This document shows positions 1-3,933 of a stretch of DNA of 5,146 bases, piece by piece. The stretch covers positions 1-5,146 of the forward strand of contig WQXR01000083.1 in NCBI GenBank assembly GCA_009784745.1. Direction: 5' to 3'. Position 1 is the first letter of the stretch. Every line of letters starts with the position of its first letter. The translations under genes were made by a program, and so were the position numbers. A model generated the notes under the pieces. That model searched no databases and was not told the origin of the DNA. It saw only the letters and a program-made list of their open reading frames with translations. Origin of the DNA: Methanomassiliicoccaceae archaeon (GTDB lineage Archaea > Thermoplasmatota > Thermoplasmata > Methanomassiliicoccales > Methanomethylophilaceae).

Positions 1-56
1 TATCTCGGATGATCCTTCGGAATGTTCACGCACTTGTGAGTGACGTCGTTATACAT
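1..56 (-). CDS. Partial divergent gene, possibly archaeal 4-phosphopantoate--beta-alanine ligase (N-terminus only)
   Basis: Only the first 18 codons lie in the window, starting at the ATG on positions 56-54 of the minus strand and running off the left edge without a stop. The visible protein begins MYNDVTHKCVNIPKDHPR. From memory, the segment IPKDHPR resembles the N-terminus of the archaeal phosphopantothenate synthetase family (formerly DUF137), which joins 4-phosphopantoate to beta-alanine in archaeal coenzyme A synthesis and tends to begin with an IPKxHPRY stretch. Eighteen residues are too few for a firm call. The gene is divergent from trmJ, with 56 bp between the two start codons and an AT-rich element in the gap. 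The opposite-strand reading of the same bases also stays open but resembles nothing I know. Confidence 0.45.
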   Translation of the reverse strand, partial: MYNDVTHKCVNIPKDHPR

Positions 57-83
57 ATTATTGCCGACGCGCGCAAGGGTAAG

Positions 84-94
84 ATTACATATTA
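84..94. promoter_or_regulatory. Possible shared TATA element for two divergent leaderless genes
   Basis: ATTACATATTA is nearly the same on both strands (TAATATGTAAT on the minus strand). Its centre is about 23 bp before the ATG of trmJ on the plus strand and about 34 bp before the ATG at 56 on the minus strand. The first distance fits an archaeal TATA box driving a leaderless transcript. The second leaves room for a leader of about 10 nt. Neither start codon has a Shine-Dalgarno-like sequence in front of it, which supports leaderless initiation. The assignment rests on position and composition only. Confidence 0.4.
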
Positions 95-112
95 CCGCGC
101 TGTTCCGCGTTC

Positions 113-811
113 ATGGGCAATGTACGCATCATATTGGTATGTCCGAAGACCGAGGGCAACGTAGGAGCGATCGCCAGATCGATGGCCAATTTCGATCTTG
201 ATGAACTTTATCTTGTCGACCCGTGTGATATAGGCGATGATGCATATCGCCGTGCAAAGCACGGTTCCCATATCCTGAAGGATGCTGTGACCGTGAGTTC
301 GTTGAAAGAAGCGACAGAAGGTTGTTTCTTTATTGCCGGTACAAGCGGTATCGTAACGAAAGGAGAGAACAATTACGTCAGGGTTCCGATATCAGTTTCC
401 GAATTCGCCGAACGTATGAACGAATATGATGAGAAGATCGCAATACTCTTCGGGCGCGAAGATATTGGTCTGTTACAGGATGAACTGGCACAATGTGATA
501 TCCTGATCACAATACCGGCAAGCGACACATACCCTATACTGAATCTTTCTCATGCGGCAACGATCGTGATGTATGAACTTTCGCAGTGCGTTGCGTCACA
601 TCCTACACCTGCAGACACCGAAGAAAAAGAGAGAATATTCTCTTTCTTTGACGAACTTCTCGATTCAATTGATTATCCGGAACAGCGAAGAGGAACAACA
701 TCGGTAATGTTCAGGCGGCTTATCGGACGGGCCGTTCCGACAAAATGGGAATACAACACAATTCTCGGTGTCTTCGGTGATGCATCCAAGATCATAAAGA
801 AGCAAAAATGA
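113..811 (+). CDS. trmJ: TrmJ-like tRNA (cytidine/uridine-2'-O-)-methyltransferase, SPOUT family
   Basis: This 232-aa protein is a SpoU/TrmH-type SPOUT methyltransferase that uses S-adenosylmethionine to methylate a ribose 2'-OH in tRNA. In archaea TrmJ modifies position 32 of the anticodon loop. The three SPOUT motifs are visible: motif 1 EGNVGAIAR (residues 14-22, with the conserved Asn16 and Arg22), motif 2 FGREDIGL (113-120) and motif 3 YPILNLSHAATIVMYEL (140-156), which form the knotted SAM site and dimer interface. Residues about 170-225 form the helical C-terminal extension typical of TrmJ (GTTSVMFRRLIGRAVPT near 194-210). Length fits the family. The ATG is chosen because the strand leading into motif 1 begins almost at once, as in relatives, and a TATA-like element lies about 23 bp upstream. 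The TGA stop is 14 bp from the stop of the convergent FtsZ-like gene. The exact nucleotide methylated cannot be read from sequence. Confidence 0.88.
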   Translation: MGNVRIILVCPKTEGNVGAIARSMANFDLDELYLVDPCDIGDDAYRRAKHGSHILKDAVTVSSLKEATEGCFFIAGTSGIVTKGENNYVRVPISVSEFAERMNEYDEKIAILFGREDIGLLQDELAQCDILITIPASDTYPILNLSHAATIVMYELSQCVASHPTPADTEEKERIFSFFDELLDSIDYPEQRRGTTSVMFRRLIGRAVPTKWEYNTILGVFGDASKIIKKQK

Positions 812-825
812 TAAACGCGGAAGGA

Positions 826-1701
826 TCAAACCGGAACGAACATCAGCAGCCTCATGCCGCGGTCTTCCCTGCCTTGTATGAATGTCGGTATCATTCCCGT
901 ACTTTCAAGAATTTTATTTTCTATGATCTCATGACCGCCGCCGGGTATGTTGCCGGTGACGAATATCAGCGGCTGCGATATTGCCGGATGATCCATCATG
1001 ATCCCGTTCGATAAAATATCGGCGATCTTTCCGACTTTGTAACCTTCCGCGAAAGATGCTGTAAATGTATTATCCTTCATCATCGCAAATACTTCGTTAT
1101 CTGCAACGAACATCTCCGTCATTCCGATGAATGTTTCGCATACCATCTGGTCCAGCACACTGAACGCCTCTCTCGCGCCGAGCATCGGATCCTTCTTTGC
1201 GAGCATATCACCATCCAGCAACAGAAGGATGTCGCACGCTTTTTTTATCTCCGGCACCGAATCAAATGCCTTTTTCCTTCTTTCAGATTCAAATGACATC
1301 GGTATCGTTGCTATTGTTACAACACGAGAGCCGTTACGTTTTGCCATATTGCCTATGATTTCCGATGATCCCGTTCCCGTTCCTCCGCCCAATCCGGTGA
1401 AAATGAGAATGTCATGATATCTTCCGATGTGTTCGCCTATGACATCTTCCGCTTCCTTCGTAAGCGACCTTCCTTTTTCGATGTCGCCGTTGCATCCTTC
1501 CGCCGATCCCGTGCCTAAAAGTATGCGTTTGTTCGACCTGGACCTTACAAGACCTTTGCTGTCTGTGTTTATCGTCAAAATGTCAACGTTCGACATCCTT
1601 CCCAGTCGATTTACGATGTTACAGCCGCTTCCTCCGCACCCTATCGCCAATGTTCCGTTCGGTCCGCTAACTTTTTCCTTCTTCCCGAAGAATTTGAGCA
1701 T
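826..1701 (-). CDS. Divergent FtsZ/tubulin-superfamily GTPase
   Basis: This 291-aa protein has the FtsZ/tubulin GTPase fold. The glycine-rich N-terminal loop IGCGGSGCNIVNRL (residues 20-33), the TINTDS segment (43-48) and the tubulin signature GLGGGTGTGSS (103-113) are clear, so nucleotide binding is likely. The domain ends with GREDRGMRLLMFVPV, matching the last strand of the FtsZ core, and there is no C-terminal tail. Two features differ from cell-division FtsZ. The guanine-contacting Asn of the helix following T5 appears to be Asp (LLDGDML, 161-167). The T7 loop lacks the canonical NxDxAD and reads FVADNEVFAMM (198-208), so GTP hydrolysis on polymerisation may be altered. It could be an accessory archaeal FtsZ-like or CetZ-like paralogue; its role in division or cell shape is unknown. 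The ATG at 1701 is fixed by an in-frame TAG just upstream, and AGGAG lies 12 nt before it. It stands alone, convergent with trmJ and divergent from licD. Confidence 0.85.
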   Translation of the reverse strand: MLKFFGKKEKVSGPNGTLAIGCGGSGCNIVNRLGRMSNVDILTINTDSKGLVRSRSNKRILLGTGSAEGCNGDIEKGRSLTKEAEDVIGEHIGRYHDILIFTGLGGGTGTGSSEIIGNMAKRNGSRVVTIATIPMSFESERRKKAFDSVPEIKKACDILLLLDGDMLAKKDPMLGAREAFSVLDQMVCETFIGMTEMFVADNEVFAMMKDNTFTASFAEGYKVGKIADILSNGIMMDHPAISQPLIFVTGNIPGGGHEIIENKILESTGMIPTFIQGREDRGMRLLMFVPV

Positions 1702-1713
1702 CTATCATCACGA

Positions 1714-1718
1714 CTCCT
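1714..1718 (-). promoter_or_regulatory. Shine-Dalgarno-like site of the FtsZ-like gene
   Basis: The minus strand reads AGGAG followed by 12 nt and then the ATG at 1701. The spacing is longer than usual, but no other in-frame start is possible because a TAG codon immediately precedes the ATG. With a TATA box near 1771 this would give a leadered mRNA, unlike the neighbouring genes. Confidence 0.45.
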
Positions 1719-1766
1719 GGGTGTGGTCACTGCTTCGGCTGTGAGAGCAGTTAGCGTAAGCAACCT

Positions 1767-1775
1767 ATTTTAAAA
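1767..1775 (-). promoter_or_regulatory. Probable TATA box of the FtsZ-like gene
   Basis: On the minus strand the sequence is GTTTTAAAATAGG, with TTTTAAAAT/A at its core. An archaeal start site about 25 bp downstream would fall near 1745, giving a leader of roughly 40 nt before the ATG at 1701 that includes the AGGAG site. The call is by composition and spacing. Confidence 0.45.
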
Positions 1776-1829
1776 CACTTTTGCCTCCATACGCGCCCGA
1801 ACTGCACTGTGTGGTGGGGACGGAGTGAA

Positions 1830-1855
1830 ACCATTACCAATATGTTTATAATGGT
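1830..1855. promoter_or_regulatory. Inverted repeat over the licD TATA box, possible operator
   Basis: ACCATTA (1830-1836) and TAATGGT (1849-1855) are perfect 7-bp inverted repeats separated by 12 bp, so their centres lie about two helical turns apart. The right arm overlaps the TTTATAAT box (1845-1852) proposed as the licD TATA element. A protein bound here would compete with TBP, which suggests repression. No regulator for it is identified in the window. Confidence 0.35.
1845..1852 (+). promoter_or_regulatory. Probable TATA box of licD (leaderless transcript)
   Basis: TTTATAAT is centred about 27 bp before the ATG of licD at 1876. In archaea this places the transcription start at or next to the start codon. 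There is no Shine-Dalgarno-like sequence before the ATG, in keeping with a leaderless mRNA. Confidence 0.55.
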
Positions 1856-1875
1856 ACAAACATCGTTCGCATATC

Positions 1876-2637
1876 ATGTATATCAAGACGATTGAAGATA
1901 TGCACAAGTGCAATCTTGAACTTCTTTTGGACTTCGATACGCTTTGTAAAAAGAATAACATAGGGTATTTCATTGCTTACGGAACATTGATCGGAGCGGT
2001 GAGGCATAAGAACTTCATTCCCTGGGATGACGACCTGGATGTGATTCTATTGAGAGAGGAGTATGAAAAACTCTGTGCGCTACCTGAGAGTAAGTACCCT
2101 GAACACCTGAGATTGTTCAGATTTTCGCGTGCGCCTCCCGCCGATAATGTGGATGTCGTTGCAGATCTGAGGCATGAATGTGTCAGGGAGAGTTTTCAGT
2201 CTTTCAAGTACCCCACCATTGACATATTCGTGTTTGATTATTCGCCGAGGAGACTGAAACACAGGTGGCTGACCTGGAAGGTCTATGTAATGGCAAAAGG
2301 ATACCGTGTGCTTGAAAAGATCGACCGAATGCCGAAATCTGTAAAGGATCTGGCACGCACGTTTCTTGAGAGGGCGTATCAAAGATATGCGCTTCTCCCG
2401 AAATGCGTCAACGGGAGATCTCTGTATCTGTCGAACGGTACAATCCCGCACGCGGGCCTCAAAAAATACAATTCGTCCTGGTTCAACGATACGACCTTAC
2501 TAAACATACGCGAGTCAAATTTTCCGGCGCCCATCGGTTACGATAAATTCTTAAAAAGTTTTTACGGGGACTATATGAAACTTCCCCCGAAAGAGGCACA
2601 AACGGCAATACATTATTCTTTTGAACAGGATAGGTAG
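1876..2637 (+). CDS. licD: LicD family protein (phosphocholine/phosphosugar transferase-like), amber stop
   Basis: This 253-aa protein belongs to the LicD family, a nucleotidyltransferase-fold group that transfers phosphorylated alcohols such as phosphocholine onto cell-surface glycans. The diagnostic block lies at residues 35-56: YGTLIGAVRHKNF followed by IPWDDDLDV, whose acidic residues bind metal and nucleotide. IDIFVFDY (115-122) and the C-terminal YDKFLKSFYGDYMKLPP (222-238) also match the family. It has no membrane segment or signal peptide, so it should act in the cytoplasm on a lipid- or sugar-linked precursor. The acceptor and transferred group cannot be told from sequence. The ATG is chosen because a TATA box sits 27 bp upstream and the family's N-terminal helix begins at once. 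The gene ends in TAG. If that is read as pyrrolysine, five residues are added before a TGA at 2650-2652. No glycosyltransferase partners lie next to it. Confidence 0.85.
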   Translation: MYIKTIEDMHKCNLELLLDFDTLCKKNNIGYFIAYGTLIGAVRHKNFIPWDDDLDVILLREEYEKLCALPESKYPEHLRLFRFSRAPPADNVDVVADLRHECVRESFQSFKYPTIDIFVFDYSPRRLKHRWLTWKVYVMAKGYRVLEKIDRMPKSVKDLARTFLERAYQRYALLPKCVNGRSLYLSNGTIPHAGLKKYNSSWFNDTTLLNIRESNFPAPIGYDKFLKSFYGDYMKLPPKEAQTAIHYSFEQDR

Positions 2638-2646
2638 CTCCAGGTC

Positions 2647-2665
2647 GCTTGAGTACTTCTCAAGC
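2647..2665. terminator. Perfect hairpin between convergent genes, possible bidirectional terminator
   Basis: GCTTGAG, a 5-nt loop TACTT and CTCAAGC form a perfect 7-bp stem that reads almost the same on both strands. It lies 9 nt after the TAG of licD and 26 nt after the stop of the RHH gene, a natural place for a shared terminator. There is no long T tract after it, so the terminator call is modest. The in-frame TGA that would back up the licD amber codon lies inside the left arm. Confidence 0.45.
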
Positions 2666-2691
2666 CTTACGTTCTTCAGATAGGAGAGTGG

Positions 2692-2994
2692 TCAAACAAC
2701 TTTCAAACGTGCTCTTGTGTATTCTCTTACGGCATCGCGTATCGCATCGTCCAGCGATATCGACTCACCGTCCTGAACGAGTGTTTCCAATTCCATTACC
2801 TTCGACCGGGGAAGTTCCACTACAACTTTGTTGACGCTTCCGGCCGGAAAACGTATACTCAAAAATGATTCCAACGATTCGCGTATGACGTCGGACACGC
2901 TTGAATATTCTCCGCTGTCCACGAGTTTCTGTATCTGTTCCGCCATATCTGACGGCAATCTTACGGTAATGCGTTCTGTTGAGTTCATGTTCAT
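2692..2994 (-). CDS. Tandem ribbon-helix-helix DNA-binding protein
   Basis: From the ATG at 2994 this gives a 100-aa protein with two ribbon-helix-helix (CopG/Arc-like) units in one chain. Unit 1 spans about residues 7-46, with strand ERITVRLP, helix DMAEQIQKLVDSG and helix SVSDVIRESLESFL. Unit 2 spans about residues 55-95, with strand NKVVVELP, helix RSKVMELETLVQDG and helix SLDDAIRDAVREYT. Two units in one chain could form an intramolecular pseudodimer or a tetrameric DNA binder. The reading frame is open for another 78 codons upstream, but that stretch is not RHH-like and crosses the divergent promoter, so I start at MNMNSTERI (a second ATG lies at 2988). Single-domain relatives include archaeal CdrS, which controls cell-division genes. 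That comparison is from memory and the target here is not known. Its most likely target is the divergent ferredoxin-domain gene, whose TATA box carries a palindrome, and possibly its own promoter. Confidence 0.8.
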   Translation of the reverse strand: MNMNSTERITVRLPSDMAEQIQKLVDSGEYSSVSDVIRESLESFLSIRFPAGSVNKVVVELPRSKVMELETLVQDGESISLDDAIRDAVREYTRARLKVV

Positions 2995-3021
2995 CCGCGT
3001 CTGCTTTCTGTCTGACGGAAC

Positions 3022-3046
3022 AACACATAACGCCCATATAACACAT
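3022..3046. repeat. Direct repeat AACACAT flanking the RHH promoter
   Basis: AACACAT occurs at 3022-3028 and 3040-3046, start-to-start 18 bp. The pair brackets the minus-strand TATA-like sequence TTATATGG (3034-3041) that could drive the RHH gene. Ribbon-helix-helix repressors often bind tandem half-sites over their own promoter, so autoregulation is possible. A 7-bp match can occur by chance. Confidence 0.3.
3034..3041 (-). promoter_or_regulatory. Candidate TATA box of the RHH gene
   Basis: On the minus strand TTATATGG lies about 40 bp before the ATG at 2994. Transcription starting 25 bp downstream would give a leader of around 18 nt. The element also supports the shorter start at 2994 rather than one further upstream, since an upstream start at 3228 would place the promoter inside the coding region. 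Confidence 0.4.
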
Positions 3047-3075
3047 GGTACGGATACATCCGCAAACGAAGAATC

Positions 3076-3084
3076 CTTAATATA
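3076..3084 (+). promoter_or_regulatory. Probable TATA box of the ferredoxin-domain gene
   Basis: CTTAATATA is centred about 23 bp before the ATG at 3103. This would place the transcript start at the start codon, so the mRNA is probably leaderless. No Shine-Dalgarno-like sequence precedes the ATG. The box overlaps the left arm of the palindrome at 3080-3094. Confidence 0.5.
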
Positions 3085-3094
3085 CGAAGTATAT
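3080..3094. promoter_or_regulatory. 15-bp palindrome overlapping a TATA box, candidate RHH operator
   Basis: ATATAC-GAA-GTATAT is a perfect 6-bp inverted repeat with a 3-bp spacer. It overlaps the ferredoxin gene's TATA box and ends 8 bp before its ATG. Binding there would block TBP or RNA polymerase. The divergent neighbour encodes a ribbon-helix-helix protein, a class that reads short palindromes, so it is the leading candidate ligand. The AT-rich half-sites mean chance occurrence cannot be excluded. Confidence 0.45.
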
Positions 3095-3102
3095 ACACGA
3101 CT

Positions 3103-3759
3103 ATGATAAGACAGATAATCCGTATAGATCGCGAAAAATGCGACGGATGCGGCCTTTGCGCTGATGCATGTCATGAAGGTGCGATAGCGATGGTCAACGG
3201 AAAGGCGAAACTTGTGCGTGAGGATCACTGTGACGGCCTCGGAGATTGCCTTCCGTCGTGTCCGTCGGGTGCAATATCATTCGTAACAAAAGATACGTTA
3301 CCGTTCACCATTGAGGATGATCCGATACAGATAATGAAAAAACCGACAACGCACGAATGTGAATGTATCTCTAAAGTGAAGAGCGGGCCGGAAGGGGAGA
3401 TGACCAGATGGCCCATACAACTGAAGTTGGTACCGTTAGACTCTCGGTTCCTTAAGGATGCGGACATTCTGATAGCAAGTGACTGCACAGCATTCGTTGC
3501 CGCCGATTTCCAAAATAAGTACAAAAAGGATCGTGTACTGCTCATCGGCTGTCCGAAACTTGACAAGGAGGATTACGGGCAGAGGATAGCGGAGATAGTA
3601 AGCAAGAATAACATCAGATCGGTCTCGTTGGTAAGAATTGATATTCCGTGCTGCAGCGCAATGGGAAGAATGGTAAGAGAAGGGATAATGTTAAGCGGAA
3701 AGGATGTTCCGCTTGAAGTTACCGTTCTTACGACCGACGGAACAGAAGTGAAACAATAG
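3103..3759 (+). CDS. Ferredoxin-domain 4Fe-4S protein with Cys-rich C-terminal domain, amber stop
   Basis: This 218-aa protein begins with a bacterial-type diferredoxin domain. The first cluster motif is complete: CDGCGLCADAC, Cys13, 16, 19 and 23. The second is CDGLGDCLPSCP (Cys43, 49 and 53), where Leu46 replaces the second cysteine, so this site may hold a 3Fe-4S or unusual cluster. I recall the same CDGLGxCLPxCP variant from related anaerobe proteins, so it is probably a family trait rather than damage. Residues about 105-215 form a second domain with IASDCTAF (125-131), LIGCPKLD (147-154) and a vicinal pair in IDIPCCSAM (179-187). HECEC (85-89) adds two more cysteines. No signal or membrane segment is seen, so it should be a cytoplasmic redox or cluster-binding protein. 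Its reaction is not known. The gene is divergent from the RHH regulator, appears leaderless, and ends in TAG with an in-frame TGA at 3784-3786. Confidence 0.82.
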   Translation: MIRQIIRIDREKCDGCGLCADACHEGAIAMVNGKAKLVREDHCDGLGDCLPSCPSGAISFVTKDTLPFTIEDDPIQIMKKPTTHECECISKVKSGPEGEMTRWPIQLKLVPLDSRFLKDADILIASDCTAFVAADFQNKYKKDRVLLIGCPKLDKEDYGQRIAEIVSKNNIRSVSLVRIDIPCCSAMGRMVREGIMLSGKDVPLEVTVLTTDGTEVKQ

Positions 3760-3769
3760 ACGTTCGCAT

Positions 3770-3800
3770 CTGTTAACGAGATATGAGATACAATTAACGG
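3770..3800 (+). other. Weak stem-loop after the ferredoxin gene
   Basis: CTGTTAA (3770-3776) can pair with TTAACGG (3794-3800) if one G-U pair is allowed, enclosing a 17-nt loop. It begins 10 nt after the TAG and contains the backup TGA. It is AT-rich and weak, has no T tract behind it, and could be incidental. Confidence 0.2.
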
Positions 3801-3814
3801 CGTTTCCGCAAAAC

Positions 3815-3823
3815 TTTTAAATA
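3815..3823 (+). promoter_or_regulatory. TATA box of the pyl operon, with BRE-like flank
   Basis: TTTTAAATA follows CGCAAAAC, whose purine-rich stretch looks like an archaeal TFB recognition element. Transcription would begin near 3840-3846. That is roughly 90 nt before the preferred pylS start but only about 12-16 nt before the small ORF at 3857. Either a leader precedes pylS or a small RNA or peptide gene does. This is the strongest promoter-like sequence in the window. Confidence 0.6.
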
Positions 3824-3844
3824 TTTTGTAGTATAGAAAGGATA

Positions 3845-3850
3845 GGAGAT
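3845..3850 (+). promoter_or_regulatory. Shine-Dalgarno-like GGAGAT before the small leader ORF
   Basis: GGAGAT matches much of the archaeal Shine-Dalgarno sequence and lies 6 nt before the ATG at 3857. No comparably good site precedes the pylS start at 3934, where only CGGGGTC is found. Ribosomes would therefore be expected to load first at 3857. Confidence 0.45.
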
Positions 3851-3856
3851 ATAACA

Positions 3857-3887
3857 ATGGATACGACACGGCCTAGGAAGCCTCCAT
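3857..3887 (+). other. Possible leader hairpin sequestering two start codons
   Basis: ATGGA (3857-3861) and GGC (3870-3872) can pair with the continuous strand GCCTCCAT (3880-3887). This leaves an 8-nt bulge on the 5' side and a 7-nt loop, CTAGGAA. The pairing covers the whole ATG at 3857 and two bases of the ATG at 3886, which is in frame with pylS. It is short and its stability is uncertain. Confidence 0.25.
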
Positions 3888-3913
3888 GCCGGATACGATC
3901 CATTATCTTCTAA
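3857..3913 (+). CDS. 18-codon small ORF in the pylS leader
   Basis: The ORF encodes MDTTRPRKPPCRIRSIIF and ends in TAA, 20 nt before the pylS ATG. It is the first ATG after the TATA box and has the best Shine-Dalgarno match nearby, so translation is plausible. The peptide is basic (six Arg/Lys) and shows no resemblance to the zinc-binding PylSn domain that other organisms need for tRNA-Pyl binding. It contains no UAG. Its ATG can pair within a hairpin (3857-3887). It may be a regulatory leader peptide, an incidental ORF, or part of the untranslated leader. I do not recognise it. Confidence 0.3.
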   Translation: MDTTRPRKPPCRIRSIIF

Positions 3914-3933
3914 CCTTGACCGGGGTCGCATTC

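Noticed and set aside
9..163. Plus-strand frame open from the left edge, overlapping the trmJ start
   Set aside because: It overlaps the trmJ start out of frame and matches no family I know; the minus-strand start at 56 is a better explanation.
808..1014. Plus-strand ORF overlapping the trmJ stop by ATGA
   Set aside because: It is antisense to the FtsZ-like gene, whose protein has clear motifs, and its own translation looks like no protein family.
2995..3228. N-terminal extension of the RHH protein by 78 residues
   Set aside because: The stretch is not RHH-like, overlaps the ferredoxin gene on the other strand and crosses the divergent promoter; it is open by chance.
3366..3376. CTCTAAA, identical to a typical tRNA-Pyl anticodon loop
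   Set aside because: It lies inside the well-supported ferredoxin reading frame, the flanks do not form an anticodon stem, and no T-loop or acceptor stem follows.
3840..3901. GGAT...ATCC ends and a CTA at the right offset, suggesting a tRNA-Pyl before pylS
   Set aside because: The CTA is not preceded by U33, the arms beside it do not pair, there is no T-arm, and the acceptor pairing has two mismatches in seven.
3903..3919. TTCTAAC, a well-formed anticodon-loop sequence with CTA
   Set aside because: The five bases on each side (TTATC and CTTGA) do not pair.
3886..3933. PylS starting at the upstream ATG, giving 289 aa
   Set aside because: The added 16 residues do not match known PylS N-termini, whereas the start at 3934 aligns directly. 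It remains possible and is noted with the leader.
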